DNA of 64,000 nucleotides from Escallonia rubra. Taxonomy: Eukaryota > Streptophyta > Magnoliopsida > Escalloniales > Escalloniaceae. Under the pieces are notes generated by a model. The model made no database searches. It was not told the origin of the DNA and saw nothing but the letters and a program-made list of their open reading frames with translations. Of the stretch, positions 11,791 through 23,964 are shown piece after piece (the first letter of the stretch is position 1; every line of letters begins with the position of its first letter). Position numbers and translations under genes: made by a program. Location: contig JAVXUO010002407.1 of NCBI GenBank assembly GCA_033065855.1, positions 248,001 through 312,000 of the forward strand. Reading direction: 5' to 3'.

Positions 11791-12815
11791 TATATGTTTG
11801 ATAGATCAATTTTTTTTTCAGTTTTTGTTTCTTCTAAGAGGATTTTATTTTCCTTTATGTTCCTTCTTCCCCAAAACACCAGTTTTCATTACCACCAATT
11901 AACACCATTCCGCCACAGTCTCACCCTCGTCCATAGCCACTAACCACCACCTATATCACGACCAACCGCCAAAACCACGATAGAGTTACTGTTATCCAAA
12001 AACCAGATCTGATGAGATTGATGGCAGTGGAGAGACGATAGTGATGAGAGACGGCGTCAAGTGTAGTGGTGAGATTGACAGCGAATGGTTGGGAGTGGGG
12101 AAATCGACGGTGTCAACGTTGATCGATGGTAGTTATGATGTTGTCCGATTACGGTGTTGTCTGATTGTGATGTTGTCCGACGTTGATCGACCGTTGGCAA
12201 TTATGGCGGTGTGCTTGGTGGTTAAGATGGTGGTGGTGGTGCTTGATGGCCAAGATGGTGGTTACGATGTTGTCCGCTTGGTTGATGCGACGCAATGGTG
12301 GATCAAACTCGTGCGATGGCGATGTCGATGGGTGGCAGTGGCGAGGCAAATCTGCCGGTAGTAACGGCGAGATTGTGGCTGCAATGTAAGAGATCTGTTG
12401 GTGTGACAGCGGTAGAGTGGTGATAGTGGGGCAGATCTATGGTGGCGCGGCAGTGGAGTGATGAAGGTGGGGTGGTTGGGGCGACGCCCGGGTGGTGACG
12501 GTGGTTGTCTGCTGATAATAGTTGTGGTGAGGGCTTAGAGGGTAAGTAGTGGTAGTGGTGAAAGTCATGATATGACATGAGTTTTTTAAAATGTGGATAG
12601 CAAATTGCTTATAATGAAGTTTGATGGTTCTATCTCAAAACAAAAAACAAAACTGAAAACTCAAAAACTCCAAAATGGAGTTTTCAAAAATAGCTCCGTT
12701 TTAAAAATTGGTTTTTAAAACTGAAGGGAAAATAAACAAAAATTGTTTGTCAAACGGGATTTTTTCTTCAGCTTATAAAATTGGAGAAAAAACTGAAAAC
12801 AAAAACTCTGTCAAA
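11791..12815. mobile_element. putative TIR DNA element with GC-rich core
   Basis: The two ends are imperfect inverted repeats (GTATATGTTTGATAGATC then CAGTTTTTGTTT on the left; the complement of CAAAAACTCTGTCAAATAC on the right). The core, about 12,030-12,580, is GC-rich and full of GGTGGT and GACGGTG-like triplets, unlike its AT-rich surroundings. Overlapping frames on both strands are low complexity and not convincing genes. No target duplication was confirmed. Confidence 0.35.
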
Positions 12816-13603
12816 TACTATCTTCGTTTCATCGGTCCGGTGGGCCAGATTTGTAGGTTTGAGCTTGCAGTAATTGTGTCTTCTTGGGCCTTTCATTTTG
12901 CTACTAGGCCATCCTTATAACTTTCGATACTTGTGGCCTCTTTGAAAAACTTAATACAAAAGTAATAAGAGGACAATGGTTATATAGTAACTGAAGTTAA
13001 GTTGCTCTCAAACTTTGAACTATTTTCTAAAGGTATATACATTAAGTTTTTTTTATCAGGTCCTATATTTCAAACGAAACCCGCCGAACTGATTATTCGG
13101 TTTTCAATAAGTGAACCAAATCAATTATTTGGTTTCATCAGTTTGTGAGCGGTAGGGTTAAAAGGTTTGGTTTTACTTGTTGGATTGGTTTCATCGATTC
13201 AAATGTTTACCCTTAAGTAGCACGTGGTAACCTTTAGCGAGACATTTATGATCTTCATTGGCGCCTTTGCTGCCAACACAATCATGAATATCTTCTAAGG
13301 TCGATAACAATGCACAAACTTAAACGAAAGTACTTGTTCCTACGGAAGATTTAGCAAGAACGAAGTTTTTAAAAATAATTTGTCCTCTGACTCCTGCCTA
13401 GAAACGTTGCTAAACATATCAGTGAGGACCTCTGATTCCACTAGTGAGAACGCTGAGCGAGGATCAGCAAACCTCCTTCGTTGAAGAGATCGACAACAAT
13501 GAGCGAGGATCTAACACAGAAGAAATTACAAGGTAAATAGAGAATGAGAATGGTATACATCTTAGGCCTGCAAAACCTGTCTTTCGTACCAATTCAATCT
13601 TGT
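12816..13603. other. intergenic, no recognised feature
   Basis: There is a run of TTTGGTTT-type low-complexity words near 13,090-13,200. Otherwise I see nothing supportable. It would include the 3' flank of the dioxygenase gene. Confidence 0.6.
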
Positions 13604-15831
13604 TTAGGTGGTGATTGCGTAATGCTTCAAGTTGATTTCGTCTTCAACTCTAGAAGGTGGATTCATCTTGTTTTCCTTTCTTAGTTGCAGATATTCTTTA
13701 TACAAGAATTTCCTGTACCTTGGCTGCTCCTCAATCTTCTTAGTGAACTCGGGCAATGGCTCAATCCATTTGTCGGCTGATATATTGAAGAAGAATGCAA
13801 CCGAGTTTCGCGACCGTCCTTCGGGTCTCAGCACCCGGTGACTTGGGCTCTTGAACTTGCCGTTGGTCAGTACCTTCTCAAAACGTTATCAAATACTACT
13901 TTAGAGCGAGCTTACCATCGTTAAGCATGATAATATTGTTGAATATATTCTCTAATAGTTTAAATTTTTAGAGAAGATAGTAACTTAACATGGTATCAGA
14001 GTTCTGGCTTAGCACTGTCTTGTGTTCAATTCTTTCCGCTTACATATCTGGTTCCTTTTTATCGTAGTGCTATTTGCACTCAGTTTACTTCTAATTTAAT
14101 TTGTCTCTCGACGTGCAATCGGGGGTTTGCACGTGAGGGGGAGTGTTAAGCATGATAACATTGCTGGATCCATTCTAATAAGCTTAGCTTTTAGCAGATG
14201 ACTTAACAGTTAACAACAAATCTCCACTAGAGTGAGAAGAAAGGCACTACTTGTCCCTATACATACATGTTTGTGTGTAAAGGGCCATCGTGTGTCACCG
14301 TAGCAAAGCTATTTTTAAGTGGTGTGGGTAACTTTAATCGTAGTATTGACAAAGCACGTATGACTTCCATTGTATACAGTATGTTGACAAGAGCCTTAAT
14401 AAATTTAAGAATAGAGTGTTTTTGCTAAAGCACGATATAAAAACCTAATAGTTTGGTATTGTCCTGGGTTCAAAATTTGAACCCCGGACAAAGTGATTTG
14501 CTTCATTAGCTCCAGATTTATTTGTTAGAATAAGTTTTGGCTGATATTTCGATTGTACGAAAATAGTTAAAATCCCCATATAGATATAATTTATAGTCAT
14601 TAATTTTACGAAATAATTAAAACCCCCGTATAGATATAGTTTATAGTCATTAATCATTTTTAGTGATTTTTATTTAGTGACACTAAAAATACCGCTACAA
14701 ATGATAGTTGAAAGTGTTAGAAAAAAAGTCATTAACTACATTAAGCGGCCATTAACTTTCGCTATACAGGATTTGTAACTATCTTCAATAGTAGCCAAAA
14801 GTTTCCCTATTGTTACGCAATCATAACAACCATATGCGATGCCCCCGGTGTACATAGATGCCTGTGAAATAACGTCATCTACAACAGCGAACAACAGTTA
14901 TTACTTCACAAGTAATCAAGTAGTAATATTTGCGACAAATAATCTCCGTCTAATTACCTGAATGACGTCGCCAATGTTGACAAGCAGTGCACCCTCTAGC
15001 GGAGGCAATGGGATCCAGTCACCATCCTTCTCAACCTCAAGGCCTCCAACTTGATCCTGCAACACGAGGGTGATACAGCTGATATCTTTGTGCGCACTTA
15101 CTCCTATTGTCCCTTTGTCTGTGGCCGGCAAGTAATACAAAGCTGCCAAATTGTCCCAGCTCCGATCATTGTTGTGTTCTTGAAGAAGGTTTGGGGGCAG
15201 GCCCAAGCACTCGGCTATGATGCTCTCCACTATCAACCCTATCCTTGAGAACTGGGAAAAGATCTCTTCCATGATGTGCCTGCAAACATATGTGCGAAGT
15301 TTCTTATCAGTGCTAATTTAGTTGTTGATCAAAATAAAAACCATAAGAAGGACGGTTGATAAAGCCATTGTCAATATATACGGGATTTGAGGAAGATTCC
15401 TATAACCGAGTAGCAGCGAAAACTTATTAACATTAAGAACTAAGTTATCAGCACATAGCCCTAATTCATATTTACCGAAATTGTGGAGGATTATCGGGGT
15501 AGATGTTGAACTCTGAACCAGGTGGGCGCATCAAAAAGAATTCACTGAACTCGTACATGTTCTTGGGCTTTCTATGGTAACCCACAGGAACAGGCGAACG
15601 TGGCAAGGGACTGCATCTGAACTTTTCTTCAGTCGATGACTGGAAAAAGGCCTTGGAGAGTTCCAGAGCTTGATTCATAAGACTGAGGGGTACCCCGTGG
15701 TTGACAACTTGGAAAAAACCATATTTAGAGCATGCATGGCCAATCAATTCTGTAGCATAATTTTTTCCATCTTCATCTCCTTCTGTGAAAAAGGGAGAGA
15801 AGTCAACAGTTGGCACTTTTGGGACAGCCAT
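13604..15831 (-). CDS. 2-oxoglutarate/Fe(II)-dependent dioxygenase, gene 1 (three exons)
   Basis: Predicted 315-residue cytosolic oxygenase of the plant DOXC type, which couples 2-oxoglutarate decarboxylation to oxidation of a small molecule, often a specialised metabolite. Exons are 15,831-15,476, 15,279-14,958 and 13,873-13,604, all joined at GT-AG boundaries. The intron phases match gene 2 exactly. The N-terminal DIOX_N region (about 7-110) has YGFFQVVNHGVP. The catalytic 2OG-FeII domain has the iron ligands His182, Asp184 and His238 and the 2-oxoglutarate motif R248-N-S250. No stop or frameshift is present. Intron 2 (1,084 bp) holds a TRIM retroelement and a MITE-like segment; intron 1 holds a short related fragment. 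A weak TATA-like site lies about 52 bp upstream of the ATG. The substrate is unknown. The family call is firm; the subfamily is not. Confidence 0.88.
13919..14208 (+). mobile_element. TRIM (miniature LTR retrotransposon) in intron 2 of gene 1
   Basis: Short LTRs lie at 13,919-13,990 and 14,144-14,208. Both begin close to TGTTAAGCATGATAA and end in ACTTAACA. The primer-binding site TGGTATCAGAG (initiator Met tRNA type) follows the left LTR directly, at 13,991. The polypurine tract GAGGGGGAG precedes the right LTR. The total is about 290 bp with no coding sequence. It lies antisense to the host gene. A target duplication is not evident. Confidence 0.75.
14452..14800. mobile_element. MITE-like segment in intron 2 of gene 1
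   Basis: The right half (about 14,640-14,800) resembles the MITE at 18,795-19,001: TTTAGTGACACTAAAAAT, a TATACAGG block and the end TAGTAGCCAAAAG. The left end (TTTGGTATTGTCCTGGGTT) is a weak inverted match. A 75-base stretch is duplicated at about 14,570-14,655. Confidence 0.4.
15368..15424. repeat. fragment of the same MITE family in intron 1 of gene 1
   Basis: GAGGAAGATTCCTATAACCG and flanking bases match the right end of the MITE at 18,795-19,001. Only the terminal piece is recognisable. Confidence 0.4.
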
Positions 15832-15880
15832 AGACTTAGATCTTAGGCTCAGTTAGTGGTTTGTGATCACGGGCCATTCA

Positions 15881-15888
15881 TGTATAAG
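15881..15888 (-). promoter_or_regulatory. TATA-like box of dioxygenase gene 1
   Basis: CTTATACA on the minus strand, about 50 bases upstream of the ATG. It occupies the place of CTTATAAATAG in gene 2, but is a weaker match. Confidence 0.35.
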
Positions 15889-16317
15889 CACAAGGTATTT
15901 CTGGCAAACTGGGGCCACCTTGCTTGGGATAACATAAGAAAATCCCAAAAAAAATTAACTAAGGGAAGACAGAGGGAGAACGCGTGTAGGTCTTGTCTTC
16001 ATCTAGTTCTTAATTTCCACATCCTTGAAAGGACAATCTTTTCTTTTATTAACATTCAGTTTGACCACCATTAACTTAACACTCAAGGGACATTAGACTG
16101 TGTACATATTATTCCACAGTGACTGCCGCATCGGACTAATGACAGAGCCCAAAAGACAGACAAAAGCATCTGTTACCCGTCTTGTTTGGCTCTTCTTGTG
16201 CGGTTTCACATGGTACAAAAATGGGCGGGGGTGGACGAAGTTCCTTAAGAAAAAGAAATGATAAGATGTCATTTTGAGTGCTAAAGGATCGTAGCTATTT
16301 ACTTCTTCAGAGGTCGA
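15889..16317. other. upstream region of gene 1, no further feature
   Basis: No recognised gene. The short plus-strand frame at 15,856-16,074 overlaps the promoter and has no family resemblance. Confidence 0.5.
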
Positions 16318-17005
16318 TCTAAATCAGTTTTCAAAATCAGATTTAATCTACTTTAAGTAAAATCAGTTTGTTATTTGACAAAATTAGTTGCGAACTAGCT
16401 TAAAGTTACAAAAAATGTTTGCATAGAAAATGATTAAATCAGTTTCCATATGGCACAATGACCATAAAGAACACTACATAAATAAAATTTCTAAATCCAT
16501 TTAGTGAAGTAATGTTAACATAATTAACTTTAATTTGAAAATAACTATAATATACAAAAAAATTATTGAAGAAGCAATTTTCAACCACCTACAAAAGTTG
16601 TTACTTCTTATTCTGAATTAAAGGTAGAAGAGCGTACAAAAATGGTGGGGAGGAAGAAGGCGGCTATTGATGAACTGTTGTGCTCCTTCTCTCTGTTAAC
16701 GTAGAAGAGACTATAACTTCAGAAGCTAATTAAAAAGTCATACTCAATAATTAGTTAAAAGGGTTTGAAATATCTTTTCGTGAAAAACTTGAGGATATGA
16801 TGGTAAATTAAAATGTCAAACCTGATTATGAAAAAGTGATTATTTCATAATCCTCACTTTCCAGGATTATGGGTTTAATCAGTTTTTAACTTTTTTAACC
16901 AGATTAAATCTCATAATCTCTTTTTTCCAAACACTCACACACCTGATTTTTTAATCTAGATTAAATCAGGTTTGACCATCCCAAAATCAACCCCAAACAC
17001 CCTCT
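16318..17005. mobile_element. putative MITE with imperfect inverted ends
   Basis: The left end has CAGATTTAATCTA followed by AAATCAG. The right end has the same words inverted (CTGATTTTTTAATCTAGA then TTAAATCAGG), closing near CCAAACACCC. The interior is AT-rich with no coding frame. Boundaries are approximate. Confidence 0.35.
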
Positions 17006-17139
17006 CAGAGTTGCTACACCCTCTCCGAGTTGCTAGAATAATAATAGGAGGGTACTCTCTTATACAAACAGTTGACACGTGGGGCAATGTATATCTATAA
17101 GGATAAAATTTGACTATCAATCACATTCTGATAGAGATG

Positions 17140-17905
17140 TCAAAACTGAATAGGCCCGGGCTGGCACGACCTTAAAGAGGAATAGTGTTGGCCCTAACCG
17201 TAGGGCCTTGGGTCAGGGCTAGGGCCAGGCCTATTTTTCTCCACAGTTTTTCTGGGCCAGGCCCGGCCTGACCCTAAAGCCCAGGTAAGGCCCTAAAAAA
17301 TGAGCCCATTTTTTAGGGGCCTGGCACGGGCTTTTTTAGGCCCGACCCGGTTTTGGCCCTAATCTGGCCTGGCCCTTTGGCCCTAAATCTGGCCTGGCCC
17401 TTTGGCCCTAAATCTGGCCCTATTTGGTTTTCACCTATATTTTAAGATGATTCATGCCGCGCGTCTTCTTTACGGTCTAGCTCTTCATCAATGACATTGG
17501 GAGAATCTAGAGAGTCAACTTCCTCAAAGGACCTCAACGTTGCAAACTGCTTTTCGTAATATTCTTTCTCCGCTTATTCAAGTAGAGTTATATCTGATAC
17601 ATAGTTTCACCGTGTCACATGAAAAAGTGTGTTTAAGATAAACAATGCACTTGAGAAAAATAGAATAGATATTTTTCTTCACTTTTTTGAAAAATAGAAT
17701 AGAATAGATATTTTCGCAACACAATACTAGAAGAAAAAAAAAGGCCTGGGCCCGCCCTAGGCCCAGCCCCAAAGTTAGGGCTTGGACAGGGCCTCCATAT
17801 CCCAATCTTGGGCCCAGGGCCCGGCCCGGCCCGCTTTCCATGGCCCTAAGCCCGAAAGGCCCGGCCCAAGCCCATGTGCTACTTGACAAGTTTTGGTCAA
17901 ACTCC
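17140..17905. repeat. GC-rich GGCCCGGCC-type repeat, possibly fold-back
   Basis: Two GC-rich blocks (about 17,150-17,440 and 17,745-17,880) are built from words such as GGCCCTTTGGCCCTAAATCT and GCCCGGCCC, separated by AT-rich DNA. The outer edges are roughly inverted (TGTCAAA on the left, its complement-like CTTGACAAG on the right). This could be a non-autonomous DNA transposon. The 103-codon minus-strand frame over it is a by-product of composition. Confidence 0.4.
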
Positions 17906-18794
17906 GCGTCAAAGTCGATTTGTAATCTTAATTTTAGGGTTATCAGAATATCCTAGCAAGCTCTAAGCTTACTTCTCAAGGATATGGCCAAGCCTAACAG
18001 TCGGTCCTAATTGTACTAGGGTTTTTATACCTTAGACCATATAAATGAGATATCTCCAGGTATGTGTGGACAAGCAAGCAATCACACATACAAGCACCGT
18101 TGCTTTCTTTGTTTCTCCTGTAACTTTTTTTTTCTTTTTGGCATCCATTGAATCTCAACTGGTTCCCGTTAGCCCATTGACTCACTAATCCAAAGTAAGA
18201 GGCGTTGGATGACCAAGAGTGAAACCAATGCTTATGCATACCAAAACATTGTAATATGGGCACCACTCCCGCTCTTAAACCATGTTGTTGCTATGCAGTC
18301 CCGTTCTCTCGCTACTACTTAAGTATCATGTTTCTGCTCCGGGCAAAACACTACTACTATTGTACATTTAATGTCCTATATATTAGTGGTGGCTTTGGCT
18401 GGGTTCAAAGCAATTAGCACAGAGATATGCAATGTTACAAATCGGAAGAGGGAATCTGATTTCCATTTACGCATCATGAAGAACAGTGCGTTCTGTTCCA
18501 CTCGCAATTTGGGTACACTCATGTTTATTGCTAGTTCATACACAGAGACCTGACGAACATCTAAACTTAAATAAGAAGATAAAAAGATAAACCTTTGACG
18601 GTACATTTAAGCATCCACACACGATGTATCTAATGCTGGGTGGGTGCACAAAAATAGGTTCCATGATGGCCATATGGAACTCTTTGAGGGAAAATAATTT
18701 TAGCAAACATCTTGCCATCAACAACAATAAGTGCATGCGCAGACGAAAGGAGAAATATATCGTTTAGAATAGTCTTAATGTTTCAACGAAAAAA
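17906..18794. other. intergenic, unrecognised short frames
   Basis: Several frames of 60-90 codons exist on both strands (for example 17,994-18,266 and 18,536-18,736 minus). None resembles a family I recognise and none has supporting splice sites. They could be remnants of a decayed gene. Confidence 0.4.
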
Positions 18795-19001
18795 TTTGGC
18801 TGCTACCCTGGTTGGAGGAATCTTCCTCCTACCCCTTATATAGCTATAATCAATTATCTTTAAATGTTTCTAGTGACTTTAATTTAGTGACGCTAAAAAA
18901 ATGCTGCTAATAATTGTTGTCGTTTGAAATATTTAGCCACTATTAATTGTCACTATACATGGGGTTGAAGGAAGATTCCTACGACCCGAGTAGGAGCCAA
19001 A
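18795..19001. mobile_element. ~207-bp MITE with ~40-bp imperfect TIRs
   Basis: The left end reads TTTGGCTGCTACCCTGG, then GGAATCTTCCTCC. The right end is its imperfect complement, closing with TAGGAGCCAAA. The interior contains GTGACGCTAAA-type words and relates to the pieces in the introns of gene 1. Confidence 0.6.
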
Positions 19002-19207
19002 GTTTGTTCATGTTTCAATTGAATGCAAAAAGATAGATCACCCTTTCTTTTAAAAAGAAGTGTATGTAACTTTTATCTTTCCTCTATGCCAGCAAAGGAA
19101 AATATGCACAGTTGTTGCTTATAATTTACTTCAGAAAAGTGACCTCCTTTTGCGAGACATACTAAAAGAAAAAATAGCCCTGTAGGGACATGGGTAGCAT
19201 AAGACTA

Positions 19208-19832
19208 TGATGGAAGTGTTGCAAGAAACATGTAAGAACAACTCCTAAAAAATAAAATAAAATAAAATTAGCTGGCTGAGGCGCATACTAGGTCACATTT
19301 TAAGACGATTCATGCCCCTTCGGATTATCACCAGTGCGGTAAGGTTATCGACGCGTCGCTTTCGGGATACTGCAACTCAGATTTCATTGTTGCTTCAATT
19401 GTATTTCTGCACAAACAAATGAAGCAGAAGCTTTACTCGATACCTTACCAAAATGCCCACGAGTGTAAGTATTTAGAAATCACAAGACGAGAGTAAGAGA
19501 GAAAACTTAAGTTGTGTTTGAAAAAATGTGGAAGAAGTATCCTTTTATAGGTGAAGAAAAAAAGAATGCTGTCACAGTACATTTGTAAACTCCAGAAGCT
19601 TATATCTGCCCCACTTGTAATTCCCCAATCGCGCGTGCGAGTCTTAGATCATGCACATCTTAGTAAGAGGCCAATGAGTGTCCTCTTATATACTCTTCAG
19701 ATTTCTTTACAATGGCCAATGTAGGACAAGTATCTTTAAAAAGTTTAAGTATGTAAGAAAATTTTAGAATTTATAAATTTTCTCAAAACTTTAATGTTTT
19801 CTCAAAACCATTCTTGAAAAGAAACTCCAACA
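19208..19832 (-). repeat. 3' LTR of copia element 1
   Basis: About 625 bp. It shares long blocks with 27,908-28,747, such as GCCCCTTCGGATTATCACC. The purine-rich stretch read as AAGTGGAGGATTG on the minus strand lies just inside it, as expected of a polypurine tract. Confidence 0.85.
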
Positions 19833-20405
19833 ATCCAACAATCCTCCACTTATTTTAATAAAAAAATTCACAACTTAGAGAGTGGGCAAATGTGAAAATC
19901 TCATGCATTGTGAAAGTGGCTCTGCCTTGAAACCTTCACTTATTGATTTAGTCATCCCGTACTAGAGCCAAAATAGAATCAGCCACGAAATGATGGCTAC
20001 TTGAGGATACCAAGAAGAACATCACTCACATGAAACTCAAGGTATTCTATACCAAGCTTCATAAGCCAGAACGTTATGGGCATGTGCTTTATCTCTGTTT
20101 TTATGAGTGCTTTAGAGAATTGGCCCAATTCTCATAGTAAGTGATCCCACTTCCACACTCATATAGGTGAGTCTATCAAGGATGCTCTTATGACTATTAC
20201 ATATCACCCATGTGGGCTAAAGAACTCATTCCGAGATCACAATGAATCTCAACCTCCAATACCATTACGAGAAACATGTACTAACATCATAGGGATGGAC
20301 ATTGTCATAAGATAAAAGTAGTACATGTATAAAACCAATCACTCTATTATTCGTTGGTCTCCTTACCTAGTTCGTGGGATCTCCAATTCCTAGAAGGTTG
20401 TATCC
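19833..20405 (-). other. 3' untranslated region of copia element 1
   Basis: The stretch between the RNase H stop and the 3' LTR. There is no coding frame, only the presumed polypurine tract beside the LTR. Confidence 0.5.
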
Positions 20406-21205
20406 TTATAGGTGACTATACAACTTTGGGCTAAAGTCACATCCCCGCGATGTATACAAGATATTTTCTCTAGCTAGAGCTTTTGTCAGTGGATCAGCGA
20501 GATAATCACCTGGTCTCACGTAATCAATATTGTTCATATTTTTGCTAAGGTAAGATCTCACAGTACTTCGTTTTCTTATCACATGTCTGAATTTTCCATT
20601 ACAGTACTTACTTTGCACTTTGCTAATTGTTGCAGTGGTGTTAAAGTGAATCAAGACAGGTGGCACTGGTTTTTCCCACAGACATCTCGAGCAATAAATC
20701 ATGTAGCCAACCTGCTTCTTGACTTGCCGAAGGCAAGACAATTAGTTCAGCTTCCATAGTGGATTTGGCAATGATTCGTTGCTTCTTGGATCTCCAACAT
20801 ATAGCTCCATCACCTAGTGTAAACACAGCCTGGAGGCATATCCAAGGATAGATCCTGCCAACAGGTTCCTGCATATAATGTTAATGCAAGTTTTCCTGTG
20901 ATAATGAAAATAAGATTCGTGTGTAGGTCTGAAGGAAAAAAAAGAAAAACCGAACAAAAATGTACCTAATTCCTCAAGTAAATATAGTTATGGAATATTG
21001 CCCCGTTGTTAACATGGAATCTCTAGATTGAGAGTTCCAATCTACATCATTAAAACCTTCAAGAGCAGCTGGTTGCCTTTGATACATTAAACCGTGGTTA
21101 ATTATTCTTTTAAGATAGCCCATAACACAATATATGACATTCCAATTTTCAAGATTAGATTTACTTGTAAATCTACAAAGAACATCAACAACATATGCAA
21201 TATCA
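20406..21205 (-). pseudogene. copia 1 RT C-terminus and RNase H remnant
   Basis: The RNase H part shows the family block CWRSKKQRIIAKSTMEAEL near 20,800-20,750 and the later DYLADPLTKAL motif near 20,500. Two overlapping frames (20,641-20,874 and 20,406-20,741) show a frameshift between these halves. The upstream piece near 21,200 encodes DIAYVV, part of the RT C-terminal region, cut off by the CACTA insertion. Confidence 0.8.
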
Positions 21206-22624
21206 CACTATAAGAAATAAGACTTTTAGTGACGGACTTTTCCGTCGCTAAAAGTCTATATTCCGTCGAAAATGACTTTTAGCGACGGATTGTCCGTCGC
21301 TAAAAGTCCGTTGCAAGAAAGGCTGTCGCTAAAAGATTAGCGACGGAATTTTGAAATCCGTCGCTAGAAGTCTGACTTTTACCGACGGACTTAATTACTT
21401 TTAGCGATGGAACTTTCCGTCGCTAAAAGAAATTTCCTTATTTTTCAAAATTAATTTTCAAAAAATACTTTTAGCAACGGAATTTCCGTCGCTAAAAAAC
21501 TAACTGGTATTTTTGCATAATGTTTTGCGATGAATTTTGTCGCTGAAAGGTTAAAAAAAATCTTTTTTTTTTATTTATCAATTTCATTATTGCTTAAAAT
21601 TCAAACCTTTTATTACGAATATCGTGGTCAAAAGGTAATTATAAGGCAACAAAATGTTAACTTAGATTCCTTATTTATCTGCAACATCATTTCTCTATGC
21701 AAAGAGTCAACAAAATACATAAAATACTTGGGTAGATATCGTTCCAAAAAAACCACACTTCAATCAACAAAGAGCTCAATCTAATAAATTAGAAACTCTG
21801 TCTTGCACTTTGATCATCTTTGTCCAGCTTGCGAAGGCAATGGGAAATGAAAATGAAACCAAATATGCGAAGGCAATGGAAACTCTTTGTATCTTGCACT
21901 TAGACTCAAATTAAATTTGCAAATGCAATGGAAATGAAACCAAATATTGTTCATCACTAATCCCAATTACCCACAAGGAGAAAACTTGAAGACCAAAGTT
22001 TCTTAAAAGAACATTTACCTTCTTTTCTACCAAGTGCATTCTTACACCTTCACATCTGCAGTTAATCGAGCATCCAACGCCGTCCTTCAAAAGAAAACCA
22101 TTACTCCTAGTTAGCTAATAAATGCATTTAAAGAAAACAAAAAAATTGATCAAGCATTCATACTATTGCTTTAGGCGCCTAGATTTCTTGCAATTGCATT
22201 TTCTTTTGTGCAAGATTAAAGATTTAATTATACGTGATACTTAACATCACTCTACAAGTAAACTAAAGAACCCATAAACTACTTTTCTTTTATTAACTTC
22301 CTTATCCTAATTTCAAGCACAGAATCAGAGGTCCTGATAACTTTGGGTGCAAATGCAAGCAGATTGCGAGATTCATGAATAGGCTTGTTGAAGAAATCAC
22401 TTCCCAGATGTAGAGAAATCACAATGTTTCATATCAATTATCATGTAATCAAAGCAAACATCCTATAACAGCATTCATGCTAATTTAATCCAACAGATAG
22501 CCCCAAAATTATGTAATCCTAGAATATTTCTTTTTGAGGAGTGAAGGCAGAACAATTTATCTCATAGATTATAATATGTGTGCATAAGTTGGGTAATCAT
22601 GTTTTACCATGAATGCATAATTAC

Positions 22625-23600
22625 CTGGTCAATCTTTTAAAAGATCTCCTTCTAAAAAACGTGCATCAGCAGGAACAATATCCCCCAATTTTATACTAAC
22701 AATGTCACCTGGAACTAGCACCGCAGCATCCTCTTCGCTCCATTTTCAATCACGTAAAACCTAGTGCAATTAATTCGGAACTCAGAAATTAGAAGAAGGT
22801 GACAACATAGTACCATATCGACAATCACATTAAAAGAAGGAAAGAGAAGAACAACTACTTTTTGGTGGACAATAAATTAGTCTAGGAGAGCAAATACCTT
22901 CGTTTTTAGAGCCAGCCCAGCCATAAGAGCAGCAACTACATTTCCAGCATTATTTCCTCTATAAAGCTGATGGTTGATTTGATAACAAGACCAAGATACC
23001 AACAAAGTCATGGTAATCCCCGGGCTTGTATGCATTAAAAGAAGATTGGTTGATCCATAGTTATTCTAGATTGCTCACCATTACCATTAATTCAATGAAA
23101 TCCCATTTTATCGAGTCCAGTGTAAGTTTTTGCCCTATTAACTAACAATATGTGACCTGTCAACTTTGTCCAAATTCACTAGTTAACATAATGTTTACTC
23201 AAGGAATGGCTGAATGAAAATTCAACTAAATTTTCAGCAATTATGTAAGACTTACCCCTCCATGTGCAATGCCAATAGCCATTAGAGCAGCTGCTTCCAT
23301 CACCCATGACAAAGGATTCCATATAAAGCCAAAAAATTTCAAAACTTCACTTTCCTATAACAATACGCAGAAGAACTATATTTAGGTGTAAAGAAAATAT
23401 ATATATAAGATACATGACCGGAAGTAGACAAATAATAATTATAGATATATCCTAAATATATTCCCTTGAACTATTTCTCTTCAAGTTTATTGTACCCAAA
23501 CAATTCCAAACGTTCCTGAACTTCATCCGAGCTTAATCCTTGTTTTGAACATTTCAGATGTGCAAAGACTTCTTCCAATCGTGGGTTCTCTTGCGTATAA
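22625..23600 (-). pseudogene. captured plasma-membrane H+-ATPase gene fragment inside CACTA
   Basis: Four exon pieces match the N-terminal part of plant P3A proton pumps (AHA family). Near 23,590-23,475: [16 protein letters not shown]. At 23,354-23,256: [20 protein letters not shown]. At 23,024-22,900: FIEENNAGNVVAALMAGLA, with a one-base insertion before it. At 22,760-22,625: [20 protein letters not shown], with an early stop and an extra base near the end. GT-AG splice boundaries flank exons 2-4, so genomic DNA was captured, not mRNA. The phosphorylation domain and the rest of the pump are absent. It cannot make a working enzyme but could yield antisense or chimeric RNA. Confidence 0.9.
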
Positions 23601-23964
23601 CAAATTCCAATTCCAGCATTGATCAAAATATCCACTTTTCCCCATTTTCCTTTGTTTCATTTACTTCTCTTTTTCGTGGGAATCATTTTTTTCGAAATTA
23701 GAAGATGCTTGAAGCTATATTAATGAGACTGATTATCTGGGTGAATGCACAACTAATTTGGCTAAAGGTGAATTCATTTGCAAGAACAAAAACTTGTGCA
23801 TATGAAGAACTGAATCGGGGCTATATTTTTGCCTTACAACTAGTTGATACAACTTTAGAGAGAATCATACATATGAAGGCACATAAATATACCAGATCAA
23901 CAGATTCCTTGATTACAGCGTCAAAGGCAATCGACTTCTCATCCATGTCATTAATAGGGAAGGA

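Noticed and set aside
12041..12578. Frames of 66-106 codons rich in Val/Trp or His
   Set aside because: They derive from GGTGGT-type low-complexity DNA; open frames on both strands reflect composition.
14111..14140. Palindromic GTGCAATCGGGGGTTTGCAC as an operator-like site
   Set aside because: It lies inside the TRIM next to the polypurine tract and is a normal part of such elements.
13604..15831. Dioxygenase gene 1 as a pseudogene (its exons appear as separate short frames)
   Set aside because: The three exons join at GT-AG sites in matching phase to give 315 residues with all catalytic residues and no stops.
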